DNA of 11,221 nt, taken from an uncultured Desulfovibrio sp. (GTDB lineage: Bacteria > Desulfobacterota > Desulfovibrionia > Desulfovibrionales > Desulfovibrionaceae). Made by a program: the position numbers and the translations under genes. Below, piece after piece: positions 1 to 7,816 of this stretch (position 1 is the first letter of the stretch; every line of letters starts with the position of its first letter). Location: NCBI GenBank assembly GCA_900541395.1, contig UQJT01000060.1:1-11221 (forward strand), written 5' to 3'. Under the pieces are notes generated by a model. That model did no database searches and was not told the DNA's origin. It saw only the letters and a list, made by a program, of their open reading frames with translations.

Positions 1-77
1 AGCCGCTTGGCGGCTTGGACGGCGCAAACTCCGCAGAGCGGGGTTTGTCATCATTTTGGCCGCACTTCCAGTGCGGC
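1..77. repeat. three-hairpin intergenic repeat, copy A (downstream of tkt)
   Basis: Three adjacent inverted repeats lie just past the tkt stop. On the plus strand they are AGCCGC/GCGGCT (1-15, loop TTG), a 29-base core at 21-49 that folds as CAAACTCCGC/GCGGGGTTTG with loop AGA and one G-T pair, and GCCGCACT/AGTGCGGC (59-77, loop TCC). The core matches 26 of 29 bases of the core at 3503-3531, and the linker TGGAC before it resembles TGGGC there. The outer hairpins differ in sequence but keep their place. No T-run follows in the tkt direction, so this is not a classic intrinsic terminator. The repeat may continue beyond the left edge. Confidence 0.7.
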
Positions 78-119
78 AAAGGCAGGCTTCGACCGACGCC
101 GGCGGTTAATGGACTTTTT

Positions 120-2114
120 TTACAACAGTTCCAGGGCCTGGCGAACCACATTTTCCACGGTGAAGCCGAAGCGGGCGAACAATTCCCCGGCCGGAGCGGA
201 TTCCCCGAAGGAAGTCATGCCCACCACGCGGCCGTCCAGGCCCACGTATTTGCGCCACCAGTCGGAGGCGGCGGCTTCCACGGCCACTCGCGCCCGCACG
301 GACGAGGGCAGCACGCTTTCCCGATAGGCCGCGTCCTGGCGTTCGAACGCTTCGCAACAGGGCATGGACACCACGCGCGCGGCGCGGCCCCGGGCGGCCA
401 GTTCGGCCGCGGCTTGCACCGCCAGGTCCACTTCGGACCCCGTAGCCAACAATAAGACCTCGGGCTCGCCCGCGCAATCCCGGAGGACATAGCCTCCCCG
501 GCGCAGGTTTGAGATTTGTTCCGGGGTACGCACGTGCGGAGCCAGGCCCTGACGGCTGAGGATCAGACAGGAGGGGCCGTCTGCCCGTTCCACGGCCGCA
601 ATCCAGGCAGCGGCGGTTTCGGCGCCGTCGCAGGGACGCCACACGTCCACGCCGGGAATGAGGCGCAGCGAGGGCACATGCTCCACAGGCTGATGGGTGG
701 GGCCGTCCTCTCCCACGCCGATGGAATCGTGGGTGAGCACCCATATCACCCGTTTACGCATCAGGGAGGCCAGGCGGATGACGTTGCGGGCATAATCCGA
801 AAACACCAGGAACGTACCGCCGTAGGGGATGAAGCCGCCGTGCAGAGCCAGGCCGTTCATGGCCGCGCCCATGCCGAACTCGCGCACCCCATAATGGATG
901 TAGTCTCCGCTGAAGCGGCCGGGCGCGATATCCCGGGATGCGGCGGGCCGGGTGCCCACCGAGCCGGTAAGGTCGGCCGAGCCGCCCACCAATTCGGGCA
1001 GGGCCGGGACCAACACGTCCAGCGCGTTCTTGCCCCATACCCGGGTGGCCAGCTTGCGCTGGTCCGCCGTCATGTCCGCCTGCAGGGCGGACGCGATTTC
1101 CGGCCAGGACGCGGGCAGCCCGCCCGCCATGCGCCGCCGGAATTCGGCCGCCGATTCGGGATAGGCGGCCTGGTAGCGGGCGAACATGTCCTCCCATGCG
1201 GCTTGGGCGTTCCGCCCTTTGGCTTTGGCGTCCCACGCCTCACGGATGTCGTCGGGCACGGTGAAAGGCGGATGGCTCCAGCCCAGGGCGGCCTTGGCGG
1301 CCGCCGCTTCCTCGGGGCCCAGGGGCGCGCCGTGACTGGCCGCGCTGCCCGCCTTGGCGGGCGAACCGTAGCCGATGACGGTCTTGCAGCAGATCAGGGT
1401 GGGCTTGTCCGTGACGGCCAACGCCCGGCGCAGGGCCTCGTCCACCTCCTCGGCTTTGTTGCCGTTCACATCGCGGATGACGTGCCAGCCGCAGGCCTCG
1501 AAACGGGCCGGAGTGTCGTCGGCGAACCAGCCGCTCACCGGCCCGTCGATGGAAATGCCGTTGTCGTCATACAAGGCCGTCAGCTTGCCCAGTTTGAGAG
1601 TTCCGGCCAGGGAACAGGCTTCCTGCGACAGACCTTCCATCAGACAGCCGTCGCCCAGAAAAACCCAGGTGCGGTGGTCCACCACGGGGAAGCCCTCGCG
1701 GTTGAAGACGTGGGCCAGCAAGCGTTCGGCCAGGGCCAGACCCACGGCCGTGGCGATGCCCTGCCCCAGGGGACCGGTGGTCACCTCCACGCCAGGGGTC
1801 AGCGTCACCTCGGGGTGGCCGGGCGTGCGCGAGCCCATCTGACGAAAACGGCGGATGTCGTCCATACTCAGATCATAGCCCGTCAGATGCAGAAGGCCGT
1901 AAAGCAGCATGGAGGCATGCCCGTTGGACAACACAAAGCGGTCGCGGTCGGGCCAACGGGGATCGGCGGGGTTATGCTTCAAAAAACCGCGCCACAGAGA
2001 TTCGGCCATATCGGCCATGCCCATCGGGGCGCCTGGGTGACCGGAGGCCGCCTGTTCGACGGCGTCGATGGCAAGCGCGCGCAGGGCGTTGGCCAGTTCG
2101 GAACGGGTGGGCAT
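120..2114 (-). CDS. tkt: transketolase
   Basis: Transketolase is a thiamine-diphosphate (TPP) enzyme that moves two-carbon ketol units between sugar phosphates in the cytosol (non-oxidative pentose phosphate pathway). The 664-residue product is full length (the E. coli enzyme is about 663). Visible signatures are SGHPGAPMG (24-32) with His26, NGHASML with His66, GPLGQG (114-119), GDG (154-156), Asn185 in DDNGISIDG, His261, the second-half TPP glutamate in GVREFGMG (Glu412), and [18 protein letters not shown] (462-479). These positions match E. coli TktA numbering nearly residue for residue. The start is set by GGAGGAG seven bases before the ATG. rpe ends 20 bases upstream, so the two are probably one transcript. 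It is the last gene of the run. Confidence 0.97.
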   Translation of the reverse strand: MPTRSELANALRALAIDAVEQAASGHPGAPMGMADMAESLWRGFLKHNPADPRWPDRDRFVLSNGHASMLLYGLLHLTGYDLSMDDIRRFRQMGSRTPGHPEVTLTPGVEVTTGPLGQGIATAVGLALAERLLAHVFNREGFPVVDHRTWVFLGDGCLMEGLSQEACSLAGTLKLGKLTALYDDNGISIDGPVSGWFADDTPARFEACGWHVIRDVNGNKAEEVDEALRRALAVTDKPTLICCKTVIGYGSPAKAGSAASHGAPLGPEEAAAAKAALGWSHPPFTVPDDIREAWDAKAKGRNAQAAWEDMFARYQAAYPESAAEFRRRMAGGLPASWPEIASALQADMTADQRKLATRVWGKNALDVLVPALPELVGGSADLTGSVGTRPAASRDIAPGRFSGDYIHYGVREFGMGAAMNGLALHGGFIPYGGTFLVFSDYARNVIRLASLMRKRVIWVLTHDSIGVGEDGPTHQPVEHVPSLRLIPGVDVWRPCDGAETAAAWIAAVERADGPSCLILSRQGLAPHVRTPEQISNLRRGGYVLRDCAGEPEVLLLATGSEVDLAVQAAAELAARGRAARVVSMPCCEAFERQDAAYRESVLPSSVRARVAVEAAASDWWRKYVGLDGRVVGMTSFGESAPAGELFARFGFTVENVVRQALELL

Positions 2115-2134
2115 GGGTTTACTCCTCCGGAAAA

Positions 2135-2836
2135 TCAGGACGGGTCGCTGCCCGCGTGGGTGAAACCGGCGGCCGCCGCCTCAAATACGGCCAGCCGTTC
2201 CGCAAAAGGCGGATGGGAAAAAAAGGCGGAGCCGGACACGAGCACATCGGCTCCGGCGGCCGTCAGGGCGCCGGTGTTGGCGGGGTCCACGCCGCCGTCC
2301 ACCTGGATAAGCGGACGCGCGGCCCGCATTCCGGAACGCGCCGCATGTTCCTGCAGGCGATGGGCCAACGCCGCCACCTTGTCCAAGGTGCGGGGCAGGA
2401 ACTTCTGTCCGCCGAACCCGGGGTTGACGCTCATGATCAACACCAGGTCCACATCATCCAATACATAGTCCAACACGCTCAGAGGCGTGGCCGGATTGAG
2501 AGCCACCCCGGCCTTCATGCCCAGACGGCGGATTTCGGCCAGGGTGCGCTGAAGGTGACGGGCGGCCTCGGCATGCACCACCAGCAGATCGGCTCCGGCC
2601 TCGCGGAATTCGTCCAGATAGCGTTCCGGTTCCTCGATCATGAGGTGCACGTCGAAGACCAGGGGGGACAACGGCCGCATCTGGCGCAGAACGTGCTGAC
2701 CGAAGGTGATGTTGGGCACGAAGCGGCCGTCCATGACGTCCCAGTGGACCCAGGATACACCGGCGTCGCGCAACGCGTCCAACGTTTCGGCCAGATGGCC
2801 GAAATCGGCGGACAGCATGGAGGGAGAAAGAATCAT
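2135..2836 (-). CDS. rpe: ribulose-phosphate 3-epimerase
   Basis: The enzyme interconverts ribulose 5-phosphate and xylulose 5-phosphate, feeding transketolase encoded directly downstream. The 233-residue product is a single TIM-barrel domain of usual length. Family signatures are PSMLSADF (5-12), [12 protein letters not shown] (31-42), FDVHLM (61-66), [12 protein letters not shown] (135-146) and IQVDGG (177-182). By family knowledge, His31, Asp33, His64 and Asp180 should form the metal site, with Asp33 and Asp180 as the acid-base pair. The ATG overlaps the merR stop (ATGA), implying translational coupling. The C-terminal tail after about 210 is Ala-rich and varies in the family. Confidence 0.97.
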   Translation of the reverse strand: MILSPSMLSADFGHLAETLDALRDAGVSWVHWDVMDGRFVPNITFGQHVLRQMRPLSPLVFDVHLMIEEPERYLDEFREAGADLLVVHAEAARHLQRTLAEIRRLGMKAGVALNPATPLSVLDYVLDDVDLVLIMSVNPGFGGQKFLPRTLDKVAALAHRLQEHAARSGMRAARPLIQVDGGVDPANTGALTAAGADVLVSGSAFFSHPPFAERLAVFEAAAAGFTHAGSDPS

Positions 2837-3324
2837 GCCGAACGTCCTTGCGGGGAAGAAAGGTCCATGGGAGAGGAAGGGGAAAAATCAAGCGGGGTGG
2901 GCGTCGTGAGCAGCAGGCTGCGCAGGCTTTCCAGCTCGGCCGCGGCCGCGGCCAAAGCGGTCCGCTCCCAAGCCGCGCCCCCGGCGCGCGCCCCGGTTTC
3001 GGGCGCGGAGTCGACCAGAGAGCCCTGTTCCAGGCAACGGCCCGGGCTGCCGCACGACGCGCCCTCCGCCGGAGCGTTCATCTCCCCCGCCAGCACCCGC
3101 TTCGCACCCTCGATGGTCATCCCCTGTTCGTGCAGCAGAGAACGGATACGGCGCAACACGGCCATATCCCGTTCGGTATACAGCCGCTGCCCCTTGGGGG
3201 TGCGAACCGGGGCCAGTTGCGGAAACTCGCCTTCCCAGAAACGCAGGACGCAGGTCTTGAGGGCGAGAACGCGCGCGGCCTCGCCTATGCGGTACACTGC
3301 CTGGGATTTCCGCTTGCCGGACAT
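2833..3324 (-). CDS. MerR-family transcriptional regulator
   Basis: This is a 163-residue DNA-binding protein of unknown target. Residues 11-47 (YRIGEAARVLALKTCVLRFWE, then the wing TPKGQRLYT) form the MerR winged helix-turn-helix. Residues 49-79 (ERDMAVLRRIRSLLHEQGMTIEGAKRVL) fit the helical continuation typical of the family. The remainder (about 82-163) is rich in Ala, Ser, Gly and Pro and looks disordered, with no clear ligand domain; Cys24, 91 and 97 do not form a known metal motif. The frame is open upstream to 3513, but I chose the ATG at 3324 because GGGGG lies five bases before it, MerR homology starts here, and the upstream part reads through repeat hairpins. In many proteobacteria a small MerR gene follows pheT-ihfA; no ihfA is present here. 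It overlaps rpe by four bases. Confidence 0.88.
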   Translation of the reverse strand: MSGKRKSQAVYRIGEAARVLALKTCVLRFWEGEFPQLAPVRTPKGQRLYTERDMAVLRRIRSLLHEQGMTIEGAKRVLAGEMNAPAEGASCGSPGRCLEQGSLVDSAPETGARAGGAAWERTALAAAAAELESLRSLLLTTPTPLDFSPSSPMDLSSPQGRSA

Positions 3325-3362
3325 GACGTCCCCCTGCTTGCCGGTGCCACGGTCGAAAAGGG

Positions 3363-3385
3363 GGCCGGACGTATTTCGTCCGGCC
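3363..3385 (-). terminator. possible intrinsic terminator before merR; repeat hairpin 1
   Basis: A perfect nine-base stem GGCCGGACG/CGTCCGGCC has a five-base loop. On the minus strand it is followed by CCC and TTTT, so it could end pheT transcription. The short T-run and the intervening CCC make it weak. The same 23-base palindrome recurs at 3544-3566, which argues that it is a repeat unit and not a site made for this place. Confidence 0.4.
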
Positions 3386-3387
3386 AC

Positions 3388-3416
3388 CGGGGCTGCCAAG
3401 AAATTCGGCAGCCCCG
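3388..3416. repeat. ten-base-stem hairpin in the pheT-merR gap
   Basis: CGGGGCTGCC pairs with GGCAGCCCCG around a nine-base loop. It lies directly upstream (in the transcription direction) of the possible terminator at 3363-3385. Its left arm end overlaps the 3415-3468 cruciform arm, so the two structures compete for two bases. Confidence 0.6.
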
Positions 3417-3468
3417 AAAAATGCGGACAGGTCGCGGCGTTGCCGCGCCGTTCAACGAGCATTTTTCG
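3415..3468. repeat. nested inverted repeat (cruciform-like)
   Basis: CGAAAAATGC (3415-3424) and GCATTTTTCG (3459-3468) are perfect ten-base inverted repeats. They enclose a second hairpin, CGCGGC/GCCGCG with loop GTT (3433-3447). The structure lies inside the 249-base non-coding gap between pheT and merR. Confidence 0.55.
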
Positions 3469-3479
3469 TGCCTTCCCGC

Positions 3480-3569
3480 CCGGCGGCCTGCCGCCGGTGG
3501 GCGGCGCAAACAACGCGGAGCGGGGTTTGTCGTCGATTCGGACGGCCGGACGTATTTCGTCCGGCCGTC
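3480..3569. repeat. three-hairpin intergenic repeat, copy B (downstream of pheT)
   Basis: On the plus strand the order is CCGGCGG/CCGCCGG hairpin (3480-3497), linker TGGGC, conserved 29-base core (3503-3531), nine-base spacer, then a perfect 12-base stem GACGGCCGGACG/CGTCCGGCCGTC with loop TATTT (3541-3569). The hairpin starts four bases after the pheT stop. The architecture equals copy A at 1-77: the core is 26/29 identical, while the outer stems differ. Both copies sit directly after a gene end in the same orientation. Confidence 0.7.
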
Positions 3570-3573
3570 TTGG

Positions 3574-6018
3574 TTATATCCTGACCGGGAGGGACTGCAC
3601 AAGGGCCGCCGCGATCTTTTCGCGCTCGCGGTCCACTTCGGCGTCCTGCAAGGTGCGATCCGCATGGCGGAAAGTCAGGCGGAAGGTCAGACGGCGTTCG
3701 TCCGCCCTTTCGGGCACGTACAGGTCATGCAGTTCCACGCTTTCCAGCAGAGAATTTTTGATCCCCCGGCTGGCGGTTTCCAGAGCGTCGCGCACGGCCG
3801 CCACCCGCAGATTCAGAGGGGCGATGACCGTCATATCGCGGCGCACGGGCGGGTATACCGGCAGAGCCCGGAAGGCCAGGGTCACCCGCGCCGCGAGGGC
3901 CTGAACCAAATCCAGATCGAGATCGGCCAGCCACACCGCCTTGCGGGCGTGATAGGCGTCGGCAAGCTCGGGTTTTACGCGGCCCAGCACGCCCGCCGCC
4001 CTTTCGTCGCCGTCCGCGTCGGACACAACCAGGCCCACGGCGGGAGCCAGGTAGGGATGGTCGTCCAGCAGTTCAAAACGCGGCAACGGCAGGTGCAGAA
4101 AGTGCAGGAAGAAGTGCTCCACCAATCCCTTAAGATCGGTATAGTCCTGATCTTCGTCCGGCTGCGGCCAGGCGGTGTCGAAGCGCGCGCCGTACAGAAC
4201 CAGGCCCATACGGCGATTTTCGGCCACCGAGGTTTCGCTCTCCGCGTCCGCGCGGAAAGCCTCGGCGATTTCGAACAGGCGCACGCCCGCCGCGCCCTGA
4301 GCAATGTTGACGCGCACATCCTGCAAGAGGCCGGGGGCCAGTTCGGTGCGCAACACGTCCTGATCGGCGGTGAGCGGGTTGAGGATATTGACCCGGCCTT
4401 CGGCGGGCAGGCGCAGATGATCGAGGTCCTTATTGCCCACAAAGCTGTAATTGACGGCCTCGTTCAGCCCCAGACCGGCCGCCCATTTTTTGACCCGCAT
4501 CAGGAAGTCGTGGCGGCTTTCGGGTAGGCCGAAGCGGTCCAAAGTCCGGACAACGGCGGGCAGAGTGGCGGGCAGGGTATCCACGCCTTCAAAGCGGGCC
4601 ACTTCCTCGATGAGATCGGCCTCGCGGGCGAGGTCGTAGCGCCAGCCCGGCGCGGTCACGCGCCACTCGTCCCCGCTTTCCCGCTCCACGCCGCACCCCA
4701 GGGAAGTCAGGGTGCGGGCGCAGAATTCGGCGTCCAGGGGCACCCCCAGCAAATCCTGGGCCTTGGTCCGACGGAAACGCACCACCGGAGCTTTCCAGGG
4801 CTTGGGCTCGCAGCGGCACACCCCGGTCCGGATCGTTGCGCCGGACAGTTCGGCCATAAGGGCCGCCGCGCGTTCCCGCGCGAAGTCCATGCCGGTTTGG
4901 TCCACGCCGCGCTCGTAGCGATACGACGCTTCGCTGGACAGCCCCAGACGGCGGGCCGTGCGGCGCACCGAAGCGGGCCGGAACACGGCGCATTCCAGAA
5001 ACACGCTGCGGCTTTCGTCCGTGATCTCCGTGGCCAGGCCACCCATGACTCCGGCCAGGGCCACGGGCCGCGCGGCGTCGCGGATAAGTCCGTCGCCCGC
5101 TTTCAGCACGCGTTCCTGCCCGTCCAGAGTCACCAGGCGTTCACCCTCGGCGGCCGGAGCCACAATAATGCGGCCGCCTTCCAGCTTGTCGCGGTCAAAG
5201 GCGTGCAGAGGCTGGCCCAGTTCCATCAGAATATAGTTGGTGACGTCCACCAGGTTGGAAATGGCGCGCACCCCCACGGCGTGCAGCCGGTAGCGCATCC
5301 AGGCGGGCGAGGGCATGACCCGGGCGTCTTCCAGCACGCGGCCGGTATAGGCCGGGCACAGATCGCCGTCCGTCACCTCTATCGGAAGTTCCGCGGACAC
5401 GTCGGGGCCGGACTCCCGCACCTCGAAGGCGGGCAGGGTCAGGGGCAGGCCATAGGCCGCCGCCACTTCGCGCGCGAAGCCCAGCACCGACAGGCAGTCG
5501 CCCCGGTTGGGGGTGATGCTGATGTCCAGCACCTCGCGGTCGAAGTCGTAGGCTTCGATGAGGCGTTCGCCCGGAGCGGGCTTGCGTCCGGCCCGGTCGG
5601 CTTCGGGCAGGACCAGGATGCCGCTGTGATCCTCGGTAAGGCCCAGTTCACGCTCGGAACAGATCATGCCGAACGAGGGCACCCCGCGCAGTTTGGCCTT
5701 TTTGATGGCGAGGCCGCCCGGCAGGGTGGCCCCCACCGGAGCCACGGGCACCAGTTGACCGGCGGCCACGTTGGGCGCGCCGCATACGATGGTGAGGGGT
5801 TCGCCCTGCCCCACGTCCACCGTGGTCACATGCAGATGGTCCGAGTCGGGGTGCATGTCGCAGGTCAGCACCCGCCCCAACACCACGTCTTTGATACCCT
5901 CGTAGGGACGGACCACTTCCTCCAGCTCCAGGCCGAGCATGGTCAGCCGTTCGCCCAGTTCCTCCGCCGTGCCTTCGTAGGGCACGAACTCCCGCAACCA
6001 GTTGAGACTCAGAAGCAT
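3574..6018 (-). CDS. pheT: phenylalanine--tRNA ligase beta subunit
   Basis: This is the large subunit of the (alpha-beta)2 phenylalanyl-tRNA synthetase; it binds tRNA-Phe and edits mischarged Tyr-tRNA, while the alpha subunit carries out aminoacylation. At 814 residues it is full length (E. coli about 795). Domains in order: N-terminal EMAP-like tRNA-binding domain (about 43-150), ITPNRGDCLSVLGFAREVA (168-186), the B3/B4 editing region (about 210-390, with NLVDVTNYILMELGQPLHAFD at 255-275 and SSEASYRYERGVD at 361-373), B5 (about 413-485, PGWRYDLAREADLIEEVARFEG), a catalytic-like core (about 490-715) and a C-terminal ferredoxin-fold anticodon-binding domain (about 721-813, YPPVRRDMTV). The ATG lies 10 bases after the pheS stop, with GAGGG overlapping that stop as ribosome binding site. 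The two genes are surely co-translated. Confidence 0.97.
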   Translation of the reverse strand: MLLSLNWLREFVPYEGTAEELGERLTMLGLELEEVVRPYEGIKDVVLGRVLTCDMHPDSDHLHVTTVDVGQGEPLTIVCGAPNVAAGQLVPVAPVGATLPGGLAIKKAKLRGVPSFGMICSERELGLTEDHSGILVLPEADRAGRKPAPGERLIEAYDFDREVLDISITPNRGDCLSVLGFAREVAAAYGLPLTLPAFEVRESGPDVSAELPIEVTDGDLCPAYTGRVLEDARVMPSPAWMRYRLHAVGVRAISNLVDVTNYILMELGQPLHAFDRDKLEGGRIIVAPAAEGERLVTLDGQERVLKAGDGLIRDAARPVALAGVMGGLATEITDESRSVFLECAVFRPASVRRTARRLGLSSEASYRYERGVDQTGMDFARERAAALMAELSGATIRTGVCRCEPKPWKAPVVRFRRTKAQDLLGVPLDAEFCARTLTSLGCGVERESGDEWRVTAPGWRYDLAREADLIEEVARFEGVDTLPATLPAVVRTLDRFGLPESRHDFLMRVKKWAAGLGLNEAVNYSFVGNKDLDHLRLPAEGRVNILNPLTADQDVLRTELAPGLLQDVRVNIAQGAAGVRLFEIAEAFRADAESETSVAENRRMGLVLYGARFDTAWPQPDEDQDYTDLKGLVEHFFLHFLHLPLPRFELLDDHPYLAPAVGLVVSDADGDERAAGVLGRVKPELADAYHARKAVWLADLDLDLVQALAARVTLAFRALPVYPPVRRDMTVIAPLNLRVAAVRDALETASRGIKNSLLESVELHDLYVPERADERRLTFRLTFRHADRTLQDAEVDREREKIAAALVQSLPVRI

Positions 6019-6028
6019 TGTCGTACCC

Positions 6029-7069
6029 TCACACCGTGAACTGGCCCAGGAAGCGGACGTCGTTTTCGAAATTCAGGCGAATGTCGCTCAAGCCGTACTT
6101 GAGCATGGCCACCCGCTCCACGCCCAGGCCGAAGGCGAAGCCCGACACCCGCTCGGGGTCGTAGCCCACGGCTTCGAACACGGCCGGGTCCACCATGCCG
6201 CTGCCCAGAATTTCCAGCCAGCCCGACCCCTTGCAGATGCGGCAGGTTTCGCCGTGCAGGCGCCCTTCCCCGCCGCAGCGGGTGCAGGACATATCCACTT
6301 CCACGCTGGGTTCGGTGAAGGGAAAAAAGCTGGGCCGAAAGCGCACGCGCGTCTTCTCGCCGAACACGGCCTTCAGAAAGGCGGTCAGCGTGCCGCGCAA
6401 GTCGGCCAGGGTGATTTTCGTATCGACCAGCAGGCCCTCGATCTGGTGGAACATGGGCGAATGCGTCACGTCCGAGTCGCGGCGGTACACCTTGCCCGGC
6501 GCGATGACGGCCAGGGGCGGCCTGCGCTGGAGCATGGTGCGGATCTGCATGGTGGACGTGTGGGTGCGCAGCACCACCTTGTCCTTGATGTACAAGGTGT
6601 CCTGCATATCGCGGGCAGGGTGTTCGGGGGGCATGTTGAGCGCCTCGAAACAGTGGAAATCGGTGTCCACCTCGGGGCCGGACACCACCTCGTACCCCAT
6701 GCTCCGGAATACGGAGCACACGTCCTCCATGGCCAGGGTGATGGGGTGCAGCGACCCGGCCCAGGGCATGCGGCCCGGCAGGCTGGGGTCGAAGCGGGCC
6801 AGCAGGGCCGCTTCCTTTTCCCGCTCCAGACCGGCCTTGCGTTCGTCTATCAGCGCGGTCAGCTGCTGCTTGACCTTGTTGGCCGTCTGGCCGAACACCG
6901 GGCGCTCGGCCGGAGGCAGTTCGGGCAGGCGGGCCATGAGTTCGGCCAGCCGCCCCTTGCGGCCCAGAAAATCCACCCGGCAGCTTTCCAGCTCCGGTAA
7001 CGACGAAACCTGGCCCAGACGCTCGGTCAGCGCCCCGGCCAGGCTTTGCATGTGCTCCAGCAGATCCAT
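6029..7069 (-). CDS. pheS: phenylalanine--tRNA ligase alpha subunit
   Basis: The catalytic subunit of phenylalanyl-tRNA synthetase is a class II enzyme. Its 346 residues include an N-terminal coiled coil (about 1-95), motif-2 region [19 protein letters not shown] (194-212), [16 protein letters not shown] (244-259) and motif 3 [17 protein letters not shown] (310-326). Between FTEPSVEVD and WLEILGSGM lies an insertion with two CxxC pairs (Cys262, 265, 276, 279), able to bind zinc; E. coli PheS lacks it, though I recall similar inserts in other bacteria. The frame is open upstream to 7438, but the ATG at 7069 is right: AAGGG lies six bases before it and family homology begins here. A terminator hairpin ends only 29 bases upstream, so expression depends on read-through, processing or an unseen promoter. 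Confidence 0.96.
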   Translation of the reverse strand: MDLLEHMQSLAGALTERLGQVSSLPELESCRVDFLGRKGRLAELMARLPELPPAERPVFGQTANKVKQQLTALIDERKAGLEREKEAALLARFDPSLPGRMPWAGSLHPITLAMEDVCSVFRSMGYEVVSGPEVDTDFHCFEALNMPPEHPARDMQDTLYIKDKVVLRTHTSTMQIRTMLQRRPPLAVIAPGKVYRRDSDVTHSPMFHQIEGLLVDTKITLADLRGTLTAFLKAVFGEKTRVRFRPSFFPFTEPSVEVDMSCTRCGGEGRLHGETCRICKGSGWLEILGSGMVDPAVFEAVGYDPERVSGFAFGLGVERVAMLKYGLSDIRLNFENDVRFLGQFTV

Positions 7070-7097
7070 GACAGGCCCTTGCGATGGATGAAGGATG

Positions 7098-7122
7098 AAA
7101 AAATGCGGGGCTCTGCCCCGCA
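7098..7122 (-). terminator. intrinsic terminator between rplT and pheS
   Basis: On the minus strand, TGCGGGGC pairs with GCCCCGCA (eight bases, loop AGA) and is followed at once by TTTTTT. This is a textbook Rho-independent terminator after rplT. In E. coli pheST is controlled by attenuation at the same spot in the operon. Here I find no Phe-rich leader peptide, so regulation by that route is not shown. Confidence 0.8.
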
Positions 7123-7127
7123 CCCCG

Positions 7128-7233
7128 CAAGGGGCGAGCCGCCCCTTGACCCGGCATCTGCCGATTTTCTTTGCGGCGAGCCGCAAAGAAAATCGGCTCG
7201 ATGAGGGGGTCCGGGGGGAATCATTCCCCCCGG
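7128..7233. repeat. three strong hairpins after rplT
   Basis: Three perfect inverted repeats precede the terminator. They are CAAGGGGCG/CGCCCCTTG (7128-7148, loop three), a 17-base stem GCCGATTTTCTTTGCGG with its complement (7160-7197, loop four), and CCGGGGGGAA/TTCCCCCCGG (7211-7233, loop three). A smaller CGGGG/CCCCG hairpin lies at 7241-7254. I recall similar GC-rich hairpin strings between genes in Desulfovibrio genomes, so these are likely dispersed REP-like elements and not a pheST-specific signal. Nothing in 7070-7260 looks coding. Confidence 0.7.
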
Positions 7234-7260
7234 CAGGGTACGGGGCGGGCCCCGATTGAC

Positions 7261-7614
7261 TTAGGCCAGTTTGGCCTTGGCGAGTTCGACGATGGCGGCG
7301 AAGTCGGCCTTTTCGCGCACGGCGAGGTCGGCGAGCATCTTGCGGTTGATGGTCACCCCGGCCAACTGGAGGCCGTGGATGAGACGGGAGTAGGAAAGCC
7401 CGTTCAGACGGGCGCCCGCGTTGATGCGCAGAATCCACAGCTTGCGGAAGTCGCGCTTGCGCAGCTTGCGGCCGTGGTAAGCGTAGGCGAGGGAACGTTC
7501 GACGGCTTCACGGGCGGTGCGGTACAGACGGCTGCGGCCGCCCCGGAAGCCTTTGGCCATGTCCAGGTATTTCTTGTGCCGACGATGGGCAGCAAGACCT
7601 CTCTTCACGCGCAT
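7261..7614 (-). CDS. rplT: 50S ribosomal protein L20 (bL20)
   Basis: L20 binds 23S rRNA early in large-subunit assembly. Its 117 residues are the usual length. The very basic N-terminal tail [23 protein letters not shown] is the family hallmark, followed by [25 protein letters not shown] and the globular region [25 protein letters not shown] lies nine bases before the ATG. In other bacteria L20 represses its own operon by binding mRNA that mimics its rRNA site. The 273-base gap upstream is long for rpmI-rplT and holds hairpins that could play that part. Confidence 0.98.
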   Translation of the reverse strand: MRVKRGLAAHRRHKKYLDMAKGFRGGRSRLYRTAREAVERSLAYAYHGRKLRKRDFRKLWILRINAGARLNGLSYSRLIHGLQLAGVTINRKMLADLAVREKADFAAIVELAKAKLA

Positions 7615-7633
7615 GGATGGTATCCTCCATAGT

Positions 7634-7711
7634 TCAACCCCGCGAGGCGGAGATCAGGCCAGCGGAGCGATGATGCCGTTGCGGACGCTCCGCTCCGGCG
7701 AAATGTTTCAT
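7634..7711 (-). CDS. possible 25-residue leader peptide upstream of rplT
   Basis: A short frame opens at ATG 7711 with AGGAAG five bases before it and closes with TGA 19 bases before the rplT start. The product (begins [11 protein letters not shown], ends LISASRG) resembles nothing I know. Most of it overlaps the nine-base-stem hairpin at 7661-7694, so the open frame may be chance within a structured RNA. The good ribosome binding site is the only positive evidence. Confidence 0.2.
   Translation of the reverse strand: MKHFAGAERPQRHHRSAGLISASRG
7661..7694 (-). promoter_or_regulatory. hairpin just upstream of rplT, possible L20 operator
   Basis: On the transcribed strand, AGCGGAGCG pairs with CGCTCCGCT (nine bases) around a 16-base loop containing CCGCAACGG, which can itself pair three bases. 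It ends 46 bases before the rplT ATG. Position and stability suit a translational operator. The identity is inferred from the known L20 autoregulation in other bacteria, not from sequence match. Confidence 0.3.
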
Positions 7712-7774
7712 CGTTTCTTCCTGTGTGCCGCCATGCCGCGCACGGACGGCGAAGCACCGTTTTTTTTTCGAGGA

Positions 7775-7797
7775 TTTTTCTTTGCCGGCAAGAAAAA
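7775..7797 (-). repeat. TTTTTCTT hairpin with a competing upstream copy
   Basis: In the mRNA, TTTTTCTT (7797-7790) pairs with AAGAAAAA (7782-7775) around a seven-base loop holding GCCGGC. A second TTTTTCTT, followed by CGCCGGC, occurs at 7876-7869. Either copy could pair with the single AAGAAAAA, so two alternative folds are possible. Confidence 0.4.
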
Positions 7798-7816
7798 CAA
7801 GCTTGTTACAAGGGAG

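Noticed and set aside
516..2468. A 650-codon open frame on the plus strand across tkt and rpe
   Set aside because: It is antisense to two well-supported enzymes, spans both genes and the gap between them, is full of His, Gly and Arg runs, and is explained by the high GC codon bias of the true genes.
3325..3513. A longer N-terminus for the MerR regulator (start at 3513)
   Set aside because: The extra 63 residues come from translating intergenic hairpins, and a ribosome binding site fits the ATG at 3324.
3363..3569. A CRISPR array suggested by repeated palindromes
   Set aside because: There are only two identical palindromes with unlike material between them, no regular spacing and no cas genes.
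2156..4527. Long plus-strand open frames (582 and 559 codons) opposite rpe, merR and pheT
   Set aside because: They resemble no family, cross several gene borders and repeat hairpins, and mirror the codon bias of the minus-strand genes.
7070..7157. A Phe attenuator leader peptide before pheS (frame from 7157 containing two Phe codons)
   Set aside because: The two Phe codons come from the terminator T-run, there is no ribosome binding site, and no Phe cluster precedes the hairpin.
7747..7769. A plus-strand terminator-like sequence (ACGG/CCGT followed by nine T)
   Set aside because: The stem is only four bases with a seven-base loop, and there is no plus-strand gene upstream for it to terminate.
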